A stretch of 64,000 nucleotides of DNA, from positions 4,612,001-4,676,000 of the forward strand of contig NZ_CP046401.1 of the NCBI RefSeq assembly GCF_009762775.1. Reading direction: 5' to 3'. Source of the stretch: Maribellus comscasis. Its GTDB lineage: Bacteria; Bacteroidota; Bacteroidia; Bacteroidales; Prolixibacteraceae. Each line of letters starts with the position of its first letter. Positions within the stretch are counted from its first letter, which is position 1. Below the pieces are notes generated by a model that saw nothing but the letters and a program-made list of their open reading frames with translations, did no database searches and was not told the DNA's origin. Made by a program: the position numbers and the translations under genes. Positions 26,538 to 35,528 of the stretch are shown here, one piece after another.

Positions 26538-27713
26538 CTATTTTCTTGCAGAAATTTTTAAGTTCTGTACAACTTTCCCTTCTTCATCTGCAACATCAAG
26601 AACCAGCACTGAGTTTTCAGTATGTGCTTTTATAACAGCTTTATTGGCATTGGCAATAATGGGGAAATTTTGTCCGTCGCCTGCCTTTTTGAAAACATGT
26701 CGGTGAAGATGCCCGCAAAGCATCACATCGATGCCGGCTTTTTCAAGTACCGGTACAAACTTGTCCTTAATCTCCTGTTCGCCGTGCCAGCCACCAAACG
26801 GAGGCATATGAACTATCACTACGCGATAGGGTGCATCAAGAAAAATATCTTTTTTTACCGCTTCTTTTAACCAGTTTGCCTGTTGAGTGCGGTAGCGGTC
26901 GAAAGCCACAATTCTGCTGTATTCCAAATCTGAATCGGGTTTGTCCTCTCCACAGTCGAGTACTACAAAACAAACTGGCCCCTGCCTGAACATATAGTAC
27001 AATTGCTTGGTTGGAGTGGGAAAGTATCTTGGAAAAGTGGTTGCAAAGTTGCCCCTTGTCTCGTGATTTCCGCGTGCATAATACATCGGTGTTTCACTGG
27101 CAAACAATTCTACTGATTTATCCAGAAAATCTCCAAATAACTGTTCTTCTGAACGGATATCGTTGGTCATATCACCATTAAAAAAAACAAGATCTGTTTT
27201 ACCCCAATCTGTTCCTTTTAAAAGATTCTCCATTAAGTCATTGTTCCCGTGAATATCATTTATAACCAGAAATGATATGTCGTTTTTTTTCGGATTGCTT
27301 GTTGTAAATTTAAAGGGTTTTTTTCGGTACACATTACTCGCCGCAACAGGTCCATATAAAACTTTGGTACCAACATGGCTTAAAACTTCCTGTGAATAAA
27401 TCCGGTAACGATACGTTGTATTGGGATCCAAATTGGTTAATGTTACAACATGTACCGAATCTACAACTTTAAAACCAAAACCTTCGGAATAAATACGCGG
27501 ACGTTCAGTAAGATAGAAATGAGTGTCGTCATCGGGAGCCAGTTCCACCCACGAAATACCTTTTCGGTTGGTTGTCCAAACAATCGTTACTTCATTTTCT
27601 GTTAATGCTTGCAGGTATGGACCGTGCGTGATTGAAAATGTTTCTTCCTGTGAAAACAGATTTGAAACAAAAAACAGTAGCAGCGCTGAGATAATCAGGT
27701 GAAGTTGTTTCAT
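26538..27713 (-). CDS. Exported metallophosphoesterase (purple acid phosphatase-like)
   Basis: From the ATG at 27713 the product is about 391 residues with a signal peptide ending at NLFSQE. An N-terminal fibronectin-III-like domain (TENEVTIVWTTN, NTTYRYRIYS) precedes a calcineurin-like metallophosphatase domain with ordered metal motifs: INDIHGN, FFNGDMTND, ARGNHETRG, VIVHMPPFGG and CGHLHRHVF. The layout fits the purple acid phosphatase-like group. It probably removes phosphate from organic esters in the periplasm. The open frame extends to 27761, but the signal peptide favours the later ATG. It is followed upstream by the P-loop gene with a 90-base gap. Confidence 0.9.
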   Translation of the reverse strand: MKQLHLIISALLLFFVSNLFSQEETFSITHGPYLQALTENEVTIVWTTNRKGISWVELAPDDDTHFYLTERPRIYSEGFGFKVVDSVHVVTLTNLDPNTTYRYRIYSQEVLSHVGTKVLYGPVAASNVYRKKPFKFTTSNPKKNDISFLVINDIHGNNDLMENLLKGTDWGKTDLVFFNGDMTNDIRSEEQLFGDFLDKSVELFASETPMYYARGNHETRGNFATTFPRYFPTPTKQLYYMFRQGPVCFVVLDCGEDKPDSDLEYSRIVAFDRYRTQQANWLKEAVKKDIFLDAPYRVVIVHMPPFGGWHGEQEIKDKFVPVLEKAGIDVMLCGHLHRHVFKKAGDGQNFPIIANANKAVIKAHTENSVLVLDVADEEGKVVQNLKISARK

Positions 27714-27803
27714 TTTTTTATGATTTTGGAGGTGGAAAGGTAGAAAATATTTGTTGTTCAACAGGGCTTTCCAATGTTAATTTAAAGACAGATTTTTACC
27801 ATT

Positions 27804-28328
27804 TTAATTCATCTTTTTTATCTGTTTTAGAATCATGTCTTTGCGATTTGACAGCGAACCGTAAACTTCAATTAACGTACAATCGAGATCCTGGACCCAT
27901 TCCCTCAGAATTTCATCAACTTGTATTCTCAGTTCAGGCAAGTCTGATTCTGCACAGGTAATTATGTCGGGCTCTTCAACCGCGACAAAAACAAGTACGT
28001 CAATTTCGCTCATTACATCGGTTACTTCCCGAAACAGCGACTGGATATCCATTTCTCCAAATTCATCTGATGCCTGGATGTATGCGAGAAGATCGAGCGG
28101 GCAACGGTCGAAAATAATGTTGCTTTCGGTAGACACAACTTGCTCTATTGAATATCTTAATTGCACAATATAATCGTCAACATCAGGAATCTCAGAAAAA
28201 AAATGGCCAGTTTCTTCCAGTTCATAATAAGGTTCAGGTTTACAGATATAATCCGGAAATACTTCTCCCAGTTTTTCAATCAATGAACTTTTCCCAACTC
28301 TGTGTGATCCGCTTACTGCTATTTTCAT
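27804..28328 (-). CDS. P-loop NTPase (AAA_28/NadR-like kinase fold)
   Basis: The 174-residue cytosolic protein begins with the Walker A motif in VSGSHRVGKSSLIEKL (about residues 5-20). A second aspartate-containing motif is IIFDRCPLDLLAYIQ, and VLVFVAVEEPDII forms a later strand. This matches small ATPases of the AAA_28 group, related to the nicotinamide riboside kinase domain of NadR. The substrate is unknown. It starts 18 bases after the GH28 gene stop on the same strand, so it may be transcribed with the pectin genes, though the link may be incidental. Confidence 0.82.
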   Translation of the reverse strand: MKIAVSGSHRVGKSSLIEKLGEVFPDYICKPEPYYELEETGHFFSEIPDVDDYIVQLRYSIEQVVSTESNIIFDRCPLDLLAYIQASDEFGEMDIQSLFREVTDVMSEIDVLVFVAVEEPDIITCAESDLPELRIQVDEILREWVQDLDCTLIEVYGSLSNRKDMILKQIKKMN

Positions 28329-28345
28329 AAAATTGTCAGCAAACT

Positions 28346-29713
28346 TTATTTTTTATCTATTTTAAAGTTTGTCACATTTTTATGAATAAAATGGTCTCCC
28401 TCAATTTGATCTACTTTAATATTTTTGAGAACAACATTTTTAACCGGAAGTTTATCCTGGGCTAAAATCCGGGAGATAAATTTTACCGAATTTGCCTTTA
28501 TGTTTTTCAGATAAATATCGGAAATGGGTGTCAGGCGTTTCTCGTAAGTGGGAACTAAGTCGCGCCACTGGTAGAGCACATCGGTTTCAATTCCGAGAAT
28601 ACCTTCACTCATTTTGTCGGCCCCGATATTGTTCACATAAATATTTTTTACATAGCCCCCTCTTCGTTCGTTGGTTTTTATAAATACCAGGTGAAACATG
28701 TTGGCGTCGTCTTTCACTTTGCAATTGCTCATATAAATATTCTCCACGCCGCCTGATAATTCGCTTCCTATTGCCAGCAGCTGGTGCCCGTTTTTTACCA
28801 GACAGTTGCGGATAACCAGATTTTTTGTTGGAGTATTTAGTCGCCAGGCATCCTGGTTACGGCCTGATTTTACGGCAATCGCATCATCTCCCTGGTCGAA
28901 TACACAATCTTCAATCAACATGTTTTGACTCATTTCCGGGTCAACTCCATCGTTGTTATGGCCATGCGCATAAACATTCAAATTCCGGATAACCACGTTT
29001 TTCGACAAATAAGGGTGAATTGTCCAAAAAGGGCTGTTTGTAATGGAAAAACCATCGAGTAAAATATTTTCCGACCGGTTAAACTGGATAAAGTGCGGGC
29101 GTAAATGGGCCGTGTCGTTTACCATTAGGCGTTCTTCCACCGGGACATCTTTTGCTGCAAGATTGTACAACCGTTTTAGACTATTCATATGCGCCGGAGG
29201 CCGGGCAAACCATTTTTCCCAAACATCCATTTGAGCTTTTAGTTTGCCTTCGCCGGTTATGGCTATGTTTTTACATTCGTAAGCGTAAATTAAAGGCGAG
29301 TAATTATAGCACTCCATTCCTTCCCAGGTAGTTTGCACTGCCGGTAAGTAATCATCAGGATTTCCCGAGAAAAGAAGTACAGCTCCTTTTTCAAGATGGA
29401 TATTTACATTGCTTTGAAAATGAATTTTTTTTGTTATCCATTCCCCCTCAGGGATTATAACCGTACCACCCCCCATTTGATTGGCCTTTTGAATGGCTTT
29501 TTTTATGGCCAATGTATTTTTTTCCTTGTTTTCAGGAATAGCACCAAAATCAGTGATCGGGAATTTTGGGCAGTTGCTAAAATCAGGGATGGTTATCGCC
29601 GGCATTTCAAAAGGTGCTTTCACTTTAACCGTAACGATTTTTGGTGACTTGTCTCCATTACATGACAGAAAAACAAATAAAACGATTGGAATAAGCAGAA
29701 AAGAATACTTCAT
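28346..29713 (-). CDS. Glycoside hydrolase family 28 (polygalacturonase-like) lipoprotein
   Basis: The 455-residue protein has a lipobox FLSC (Cys18), then a right-handed beta-helix typical of GH28. Catalytic aspartates are seen as Asp255 in NNDGVDPE and Asp276-Asp277 in DQGDDAIAVKSG, with the conserved histidine at His310 in KNGHQLLAIGSE, followed by SGGVENIYMSN. GH28 enzymes cleave alpha-1,4-galacturonan or rhamnogalacturonan linkages in pectin. Here NGHQ replaces the common GHG, a modest deviation. The protein is probably on the cell surface or facing the periplasm. It follows the GH140-like gene by 90 bases, where a TAAATTTG box (29734-29741) could give it an own promoter. Confidence 0.92.
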   Translation of the reverse strand: MKYSFLLIPIVLFVFLSCNGDKSPKIVTVKVKAPFEMPAITIPDFSNCPKFPITDFGAIPENKEKNTLAIKKAIQKANQMGGGTVIIPEGEWITKKIHFQSNVNIHLEKGAVLLFSGNPDDYLPAVQTTWEGMECYNYSPLIYAYECKNIAITGEGKLKAQMDVWEKWFARPPAHMNSLKRLYNLAAKDVPVEERLMVNDTAHLRPHFIQFNRSENILLDGFSITNSPFWTIHPYLSKNVVIRNLNVYAHGHNNDGVDPEMSQNMLIEDCVFDQGDDAIAVKSGRNQDAWRLNTPTKNLVIRNCLVKNGHQLLAIGSELSGGVENIYMSNCKVKDDANMFHLVFIKTNERRGGYVKNIYVNNIGADKMSEGILGIETDVLYQWRDLVPTYEKRLTPISDIYLKNIKANSVKFISRILAQDKLPVKNVVLKNIKVDQIEGDHFIHKNVTNFKIDKK

Positions 29714-29803
29714 TGCAAATGATTTTGTTGCTGCAAATTTAATGTTTTGAATTTGTATAAACGGACCATAATTTGTTTGATTGAAAAAATATGGAAAAAA
29801 GAA

Positions 29804-31228
29804 TTAGTTTGCTGAATCTAAAATTAAAACCCAGTCGTTTCCATCTTTTGTTTCACCCGGAGGATCAAATTTTTTGATACCCTCATTTTTGAACTCCCCT
29901 ATAAATGTAAATTCGCCTGAACGCGGGTTGAACCATGATGCCTGCACTTTTGAACCGTCTATCTTTCCCAGAACTGTTTGAATGTCGCGCCCGTTGAAGG
30001 AGTATATTAGTGCGTAGTTTTTTCCGCGGGTAGCTATCTGGTAGTTATATTTTTCACCCTGCCCGGAGGCGGCAACTATCGACGAATCAGGGAAACGTTC
30101 AAAATAAGGTTTAGAAAGCATGAGTTTTTTGAGGTAGTTCATTTGTGATGAGCCAGTGGCATTCAGTGCTTCATACCAGTATTCACGTACGCCATAACCG
30201 GGATTTTTATCTCCGGGTTTATACATTTGCATCACCGCACTGTGTCCGTAGGTAAAACCAAATGCTCCTGCAAAGACTGACCAGTAGGCATATCGTCTTA
30301 CATCACCGGCATTCCAGAATGGTTCAGCAGGATCATGCAGCCCCTGTGGAATTCCTTCATACGATGGTTCTCCGTCTATGGTTGGTTTGATGGGGGAGAG
30401 CGAATAATCGTCGCGCACATATTTCCAGTTGTCCTGTCCATAGGCCAGTTCAGTATCATCCTGATCGTAACGGCGGTGTCCCGACTGAAACATATTAAAA
30501 TCAAGCCACTCCGCATTGTGAAACCACATCGACGACTTTGTCCGGCCAAAAGGGTGGAAAGTGATCAAATGATTGGGCGCATTTTCCCGGATGCACCTGC
30601 CAATAATATTCCAGATGGCTGTGCTGTCGCTTCCTTTTACATCGCCGCCATTTAACCAGATTATATTTGATTTTTTTGCATAACGTTTTGATAGCCACGT
30701 TGCATATTTTTTTGCTTGTTCCTTATTTATGTTTCCCGAACGAACGTTTGATCCCCATACCGGAACAAGTGCCATATAAAGTCCTTTTTTCTCAGCTAAA
30801 TCTATAACATAATCTACATGATCCCAGAAATCATAGGCTTCCTTATTTTCAAATGATTTTCCATAGGTAACTTTGGGTTGTGAAATATCTCCTATTATCA
30901 AGGCCGAGTCTCCGTATACATTTGTCAGGTTTAGTTGATGTAAAATCATTACCTGGATAACATTAAATCCCTTTTCAGCTCTGTCGTTCAGGTACGTGTC
31001 TGCTTCCTGCCGGCTAAGTTTTGAGAACAACAACCAAGCTGTGTCTCCCAACCAAAAAAAAGGTTCGCCATTTTCACTTGCTAAAAAGCGTTTATTTTCC
31101 GACACTTTTAATCGGGGTAACTCTTGTGCCTGACTTTGCAAAGAAAAAGAGAGGAATAAAACCGATAGTAATATAAAACCCGGATTTTTCACGTTGACTG
31201 AGTTTCTTTTATTTTTCTTTGATATCAT
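29804..31228 (-). CDS. DUF4038 glycosidase, GH140 apiosidase-like
   Basis: The 474-residue protein has a signal peptide ending near QSQAQE. A TIM-barrel DUF4038 domain follows (about 38-380: FFWLGDTAWLLFSKLSRQEA, GFNVIQVMILHQ), with the likely acid/base Asp196 in WLNGGDVKGSD and nucleophile Glu287 in TIDGEPSYEG. A C-terminal beta domain of the kind annotated as putative collagen-binding (about 385-474) completes it. Characterised GH140 enzymes release apiose from the pectin rhamnogalacturonan II. The neighbouring GH28 supports a pectin role. It overlaps the upstream PQQ-like gene by 20 bases. Family is confident; exact specificity is inferred. Confidence 0.88.
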   Translation of the reverse strand: MISKKNKRNSVNVKNPGFILLSVLFLSFSLQSQAQELPRLKVSENKRFLASENGEPFFWLGDTAWLLFSKLSRQEADTYLNDRAEKGFNVIQVMILHQLNLTNVYGDSALIIGDISQPKVTYGKSFENKEAYDFWDHVDYVIDLAEKKGLYMALVPVWGSNVRSGNINKEQAKKYATWLSKRYAKKSNIIWLNGGDVKGSDSTAIWNIIGRCIRENAPNHLITFHPFGRTKSSMWFHNAEWLDFNMFQSGHRRYDQDDTELAYGQDNWKYVRDDYSLSPIKPTIDGEPSYEGIPQGLHDPAEPFWNAGDVRRYAYWSVFAGAFGFTYGHSAVMQMYKPGDKNPGYGVREYWYEALNATGSSQMNYLKKLMLSKPYFERFPDSSIVAASGQGEKYNYQIATRGKNYALIYSFNGRDIQTVLGKIDGSKVQASWFNPRSGEFTFIGEFKNEGIKKFDPPGETKDGNDWVLILDSAN

Positions 31229-32462
31229 AAGCCATCAAAGCATTGGTGTGCCTGATGTATAATATTCCATTGTGAATTACAGGGTGTGCCCAAAAGGGAC
31301 CGTTGTTTCCCTGCTCGATTTTGAAAGAGCTTACCAAATCAAATTTTTCAGGTGTGGCTTTTACCAGTCCTACATTCCCCCGTTTTTCGTCATAGATATA
31401 AAGTATTCCTTCTGCTGCAATAACAGAACCTTTGCAATTCCATGGTTCTTCCCACATTTTCTTGCCGGTTTCCCATTCAAGGCAACACCAGTTTCCGTTG
31501 GCATTGTTTAGCCAGTTTGAGCCGTAAATATAACCATCGACCAATACAACACCTCCGTGGTGAACATCCAGTACATCATCAGTCCAAACTATTTCTGCAC
31601 TGTTCGCGTCACCGGCAATTTTTATCTGGTAGCTGCCAATATTATAACCTGCGGTTACATATACTTTACCATCTTTGAACAATGGAGTAACACAAAGAAT
31701 ATTGTCGCGTCCTTCACGGGGATTTACATGGCCAACTTTCCACAGGATATCGCCATTTGAAATATCAACGCCGTACACATGATCCAGGGAAACATTAATC
31801 AGCATTTTTTTGCCGGCATACTGTACAAGAATAGGGGAAACATAACCAGGTTTATCATCGATACTTTCCGATTTCCAGATAATTTCCCCTGTGGTTTTAT
31901 TTAAAGCGATTGTATTTGTTTCGGGGCCTCCCGGCGAGAAATAGAGTTTTTCTCCATCAATAATCAGCGATTCTGCAATTCCCCAGTTGCCATAGGTCCC
32001 TTTGTTTTCTTCACTTGCCTGGTAGGCCCAAATTTTTTCGCCGGTGTTTCCGTCAAAACAAGCCAGATCGCCAATGCCGCTACAAGTGTAAACCCGGTTG
32101 CCTTCTATAGTCGGCGTTGCCCGGCTTTCCGGAAAAGACTCGTTCCAGGCTCGTCCCATAGCTTTTTGCCAAAGCATTTTTCCATTCATGTCGAGGGCGT
32201 ATAAAATGTCAATTCCATCTTCAGTTCCGGTAATGTAAACTTTATTGTTTCCAAACGAAGGTGAGGAATTTCCTTTGGTCAGTTCCAGGTTTTCCCACAG
32301 AAGCTTGGGTCCCTCTGCCGGCCACGATTTTAATAAACCGGTTTCCGCAGAAACACCGGTGCGGTTTTCCGGTCGCCACTCTGAAATCTTCTGAGCCAAG
32401 GCTTGAACTCCCGAACTAAATAAAATAAGGCTAATAATGAATAATTTGATTTGATTTTTCAT
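31209..32462 (-). CDS. Exported PQQ-like beta-propeller protein
   Basis: From the ATG at 32462 the product is about 417 residues with a signal peptide ending at ALAQK. The mature protein is built of repeated PQQ-type propeller blades, for example ILYALDMNGKMLWQKAMG, LACFDGNTGEKIWAYQA, TIALNKTTGEIIWKSES and YGVDISNGDILWKVGHV. No dehydrogenase cofactor-site residues are evident, so this is likely a binding or scaffold propeller rather than an alcohol dehydrogenase. Being the first gene of the GH140-GH28 group with a 20-base overlap suggests a job in the same pectin pathway. The open frame extends to 32570 but lacks signal character there. Confidence 0.87.
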   Translation of the reverse strand: MKNQIKLFIISLILFSSGVQALAQKISEWRPENRTGVSAETGLLKSWPAEGPKLLWENLELTKGNSSPSFGNNKVYITGTEDGIDILYALDMNGKMLWQKAMGRAWNESFPESRATPTIEGNRVYTCSGIGDLACFDGNTGEKIWAYQASEENKGTYGNWGIAESLIIDGEKLYFSPGGPETNTIALNKTTGEIIWKSESIDDKPGYVSPILVQYAGKKMLINVSLDHVYGVDISNGDILWKVGHVNPREGRDNILCVTPLFKDGKVYVTAGYNIGSYQIKIAGDANSAEIVWTDDVLDVHHGGVVLVDGYIYGSNWLNNANGNWCCLEWETGKKMWEEPWNCKGSVIAAEGILYIYDEKRGNVGLVKATPEKFDLVSSFKIEQGNNGPFWAHPVIHNGILYIRHTNALMAYDIKEK

Positions 32463-32930
32463 GGTTTTGTTCTTTAATAATCGATTTGGCATTAAAACCC
32501 AAAAGATAAGAAAATTATTGGATATGAATCGTACTTTGAAAGCCGTCAAAACAGGAATGAAAACGCACAACCATTTAAAGATGATTATAAGACGGAACTT
32601 TTTTGGGCACCTAAACTTTTATGTGAAATATATAAACGTGAATATGAAAATGCTGCCAATATTGCTTTGGATATCTTCGCAAAGAAATCATTTTAGAAGG
32701 GGGCCTTATTTTTTTGATTGAAGAAAGGAGAGTAGAGTAAGCCATGCAGAGAGCTAACTGCACGCCAACAGCGAATGGCATTTGATGAGATTATTCATTC
32801 TATCTGTTTTGCTCACAGGGCAATTTAAAAACAATTTTTCCTTCAAATAAAAAAAAATAAATAGCCATGTAATGAAATTTGAAGACTGGCGTCTTACCTT
32901 TGAAACAGAAACAAAAACAAAGACAACGTA
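32463..32930. other. Divergent intergenic region before the ECF sigma gene
   Basis: This 468-base stretch lies between the PQQ-like gene and the ECF sigma gene. The 32461-32721 open frame has an implausible composition and no family resemblance. A moderately GC-rich block near 32740-32780 has no recognised structure. The only useful signal is the promoter-like box at 32895-32902. No gene is supported. Confidence 0.55.
32895..32902 (+). promoter_or_regulatory. Candidate -7 box for the ECF sigma gene
   Basis: TACCTTTG is an exact TAnnTTTG match 28 bases upstream of the sigma start codon, giving a short leader. No TTTG was found at the normal -33 distance, so the call is tentative. Confidence 0.38.
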
Positions 32931-33521
32931 ATGGTTGCCAGAGATTTTAAAACAAGAGTTCTACCAGTAAGCAAAAAGTTGCTCCGGTTCGCCACTCATT
33001 TTTTAAAAGATGAAGACGAAGCGCGCGATGTGGTTCAGGATGTATTCCTGAAACTCTGGCAAAAACGAGATACGCTGGGAGAAATTGAAAATATTGAGGC
33101 TTTTGCTATGCGAATGACGCGCAACCGCTGCCTCGATGTGATAAGGGCAAACAAAGTTGTGCCCATAGATGCGGAGACCGACCGCAAATTAAAAGAAGAA
33201 TCGGTAGACGTTCATAAACAGGTTGAATTAAGCGAAACGGCAGCACAGATTCAAAAGCTCATTAATACATTGCCCGATTTGCAACGAACAGTGATGCAAC
33301 TCAGGGACATTGAGCAAATGAGCTATGAAGAAATTGCTGAAGCTACTGATTTAAAAATAAATGCAATCAGGGTGAACTTGTCGAGGGCAAGAAAGAAAGT
33401 TAGAGACGAATTTCTAAAAATAAATTCAAACGGACGGCCAACAGCTGGAGTGAAAACCGAAGAATTTAGAGTAAATGCAGGCACGGTGTTGCAAAGGGTA
33501 AACGGAATTCAAAAAAATTAA
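32931..33521 (+). CDS. ECF-type RNA polymerase sigma factor
   Basis: The 196-residue protein has sigma region 2 (about 10-80: LLRFATHFLKDEDEARDVVQ, DVFLKLWQKRDTL, FAMRMTRNRCLDVIRANK) and region 4 (about 118-165: LPDLQRTVMQLRDIEQMSY, EEIAEATDLKINAIRVNLSRARKK). This is a sigma-70 extracytoplasmic-function factor. The last 30 residues form an extra basic tail. It is followed four bases later by a one-helix membrane protein (likely its anti-sigma) and then a DUF4252 exported protein, a common Bacteroidota grouping. Confidence 0.93.
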   Translation: MVARDFKTRVLPVSKKLLRFATHFLKDEDEARDVVQDVFLKLWQKRDTLGEIENIEAFAMRMTRNRCLDVIRANKVVPIDAETDRKLKEESVDVHKQVELSETAAQIQKLINTLPDLQRTVMQLRDIEQMSYEEIAEATDLKINAIRVNLSRARKKVRDEFLKINSNGRPTAGVKTEEFRVNAGTVLQRVNGIQKN

Positions 33522-33525
33522 GACA

Positions 33526-34113
33526 ATGGAATTAAAAGAAATAAAACGATTATTACAATTATATTTTAACGGTGAAAGTACACTGGAAGATGAAAGAAAG
33601 TTAGAAGCCTACTTTAGTGGAGGAGATGTGGCAGATGAACTGAAAGAATATGCTGAATTTTTTGGAGGGATTTCGGAACTTGCTGAATTAGCGGATGATC
33701 CGACCATTGAAGATGATGTAATGGATTACATCCTGGAAAACGAACACCAGGAAAAAACAAAATATCGTTCGATGTGGAAAACGGTTACCGGAATTGCGGC
33801 ATCTGTAATCATTGTTTTGGGAGGATTTCTTTTTTACCAGCAACAAAATCAGCAGCCTTTTGAAGACACATTCGATGACCCGGAAGTTGCTTATGCTTAC
33901 GTCAGGCAAACAATGCAGTATGTTTCAGGAAAATATAGTGAAGGACTGGCAGAATTATCAAATTTTGAAAAATTACAGGTGGCTGCCAAGCCTATAAAAG
34001 AAGGAGTTAGACCGGTAAATGAATTCTTTGATGAAATTAGCAGGTTAAAGGCTGAAGATGCTCAGGTACAGTCGAATACGACTGAGGATGATTCAATAAA
34101 AACAAAAAAATAA
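33526..34113 (+). CDS. Single-TM protein, likely anti-sigma factor
   Basis: The 195-residue protein has an acidic N-terminal cytosolic part (about 1-80, beginning LKEIKRLLQLYFNGESTLEDERKLEAYF in two pieces), a transmembrane helix near 86-104 (VTGIAASVIIVLGGFLFY) and a periplasmic C-terminal region. The N-terminal pattern (tally of short helices and FNGESTLEDE) is common in Bacteroidota anti-sigma partners. Position four bases after the sigma gene supports this role. No zinc-binding motif is present, so it is not a classic ZAS protein. Confidence 0.78.
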   Translation: MELKEIKRLLQLYFNGESTLEDERKLEAYFSGGDVADELKEYAEFFGGISELAELADDPTIEDDVMDYILENEHQEKTKYRSMWKTVTGIAASVIIVLGGFLFYQQQNQQPFEDTFDDPEVAYAYVRQTMQYVSGKYSEGLAELSNFEKLQVAAKPIKEGVRPVNEFFDEISRLKAEDAQVQSNTTEDDSIKTKK

Positions 34114-34139
34114 ATAAACGAATACATAAAATTGAAACC

Positions 34140-34655
34140 ATGAAGAAGCTGATATTATTAATTGCAGTTGTATTGCCGATGGCAGTGCTTGCACAAAAAT
34201 CTCCGGTTGACAAGTTGTTTGAAAAATATGCCAACCAAAAAGGATTTACCACCGTTAGCATTTCCGGTAAACTGTTGAGTTTTGCTGCTCAGTTTGATAC
34301 CGGAGACGAAGCTACAAAAGATTTACTGGCCAGTTTGAGAGGAGTGCGTGTTCTTTCGGTTGAAGATGACGAACTGAATAAAAACATCGATTTTTATGCT
34401 GAATTGGAACGAGACGGATTTTTTAAAGACAAGGATTTTGAAGTGTTGATGGAAGTTACTGAAGACGATGAAGTCGTGCGTTTTCTGGCGAAAGACGCCG
34501 GAAACGGGAAAATTTCAGATTTGTTACTGGTAGTAGGTGGCGACGACAATGCTTTAATTAGTATCTCCGGTATAATTGATCCGGAAAATATTGGCAAAAT
34601 TACCAGGTCGCTTGATGTTGATCTAGGTGATATTGATGTTGATATAAAAAAATAA
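34140..34655 (+). CDS. DUF4252 exported protein
   Basis: The 171-residue protein has a signal peptide ending VLAQK and a mature part matching DUF4252: the start SPVDKLFEKYANQKGFTTV, then a segment RVLSVEDDEL, and later LLLVVGGDDNALISISG. Function of the family is unknown; members accompany ECF sigma/anti-sigma pairs in Bacteroidota, as here, suggesting a stress output or regulatory partner. The mature protein is strongly acidic. A strong terminator follows. Confidence 0.85.
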   Translation: MKKLILLIAVVLPMAVLAQKSPVDKLFEKYANQKGFTTVSISGKLLSFAAQFDTGDEATKDLLASLRGVRVLSVEDDELNKNIDFYAELERDGFFKDKDFEVLMEVTEDDEVVRFLAKDAGNGKISDLLLVVGGDDNALISISGIIDPENIGKITRSLDVDLGDIDVDIKK

Positions 34656-34673
34656 AAAGGATAACTTTGAGGT

Positions 34674-34702
34674 AAAAGTCCGGGAACCCCCCGGACTTTT
34701 TT
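34674..34702 (+). terminator. Intrinsic terminator after the sigma/DUF4252 operon
   Basis: An 11-bp perfect stem (aaaagtccggg with cccggactttt) and a five-base loop is followed by a T run. It ends the sigma operon and separates it from the DUF432-mscS unit. Confidence 0.88.
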
Positions 34703-34761
34703 ATGCGCCATACTTGAGATTTCCAAGTATTTCGTAATTTTAAAGCGTTATAAATAAGTCT

Positions 34762-35526
34762 ATGAGTACAAACGAAATATTTGGTAAACATCAGATTACC
34801 CCGGGAAATACAAAATCTTTTATTCTTGGCAATTCTACGCTTTGGGTAAAGAGGGAAAAAGAGGGCTGGCGTCTGCTTTATAAAGAGAATTTGTCAGAGC
34901 AGGATGAGCAACCTGATTTTGGCAATGCTGAATATTTTCAAACGGGAAAATCCAATTCTGTTGTCCTTGCACCGGCACTACCGGTAAAACCGATGGTTTT
35001 TAAAGGATCTCAGTTGAAGGTGTCACCCAAACAAAAGTTTACTTTTTTTCTGAAAATACCCATTACAATCCAGGTCTATTATTCAAAAAATGCCGGAGAA
35101 AATCTGTTAAAGGAAATTCCTTACAGACGTCTTTCTGATACATGGTTTGGCGAACCAGATAACGGAGAAGCAGCATTTGCTCTGGGGTATGAATATTTTT
35201 TAAATTTTGAGACCGTTGAAATATCTCCTTTTGAAGCTATTTGCCCGGTTTCTATATTTAATAACTCTTTAAATACACTCGAAATACAACGACAAATCAT
35301 CCGTGTTGAACACCTTACCTTGTATAAAAATACCGATAAGATTGTGACCAGCCTGGTGCAGGTAGAATACAAGGGGCAACAGATTTTAAGTGCTGCAGAT
35401 TATCATTATTCGAAAACTTATGATGGAGAAAAACAGGATATATTGACAAAACCAAGAAATACCAGTAGTAAGAATCTGCTGAAAATTAATTTTCATTTTA
35501 TTAAAAACATCTACAAAATCGATTAA
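34762..35526 (+). CDS. DUF432 protein, partner of mechanosensitive channel
   Basis: The 254-residue protein lacks a signal peptide and is mainly beta-rich. Segments VVLAPALPVKPMVFKGSQLKV and FFLKIPITIQVYYSKN, with later GYEYFLNFETVEISPFEAICPVSI and RVEHLTLYKN, fit DUF432, a family often found directly beside MscS-type channels. The gene ends two bases before mscS, strongly suggesting joint function, perhaps as a soluble channel regulator. Nothing catalytic is visible. Confidence 0.78.
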   Translation: MSTNEIFGKHQITPGNTKSFILGNSTLWVKREKEGWRLLYKENLSEQDEQPDFGNAEYFQTGKSNSVVLAPALPVKPMVFKGSQLKVSPKQKFTFFLKIPITIQVYYSKNAGENLLKEIPYRRLSDTWFGEPDNGEAAFALGYEYFLNFETVEISPFEAICPVSIFNNSLNTLEIQRQIIRVEHLTLYKNTDKIVTSLVQVEYKGQQILSAADYHYSKTYDGEKQDILTKPRNTSSKNLLKINFHFIKNIYKID

Positions 35527-35528
35527 TT

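Noticed and set aside
32461..32721. 86-residue open frame upstream of the sigma gene
   Set aside because: Composition and length are typical of chance frames and it overlaps the start of the divergent PQQ-like gene.
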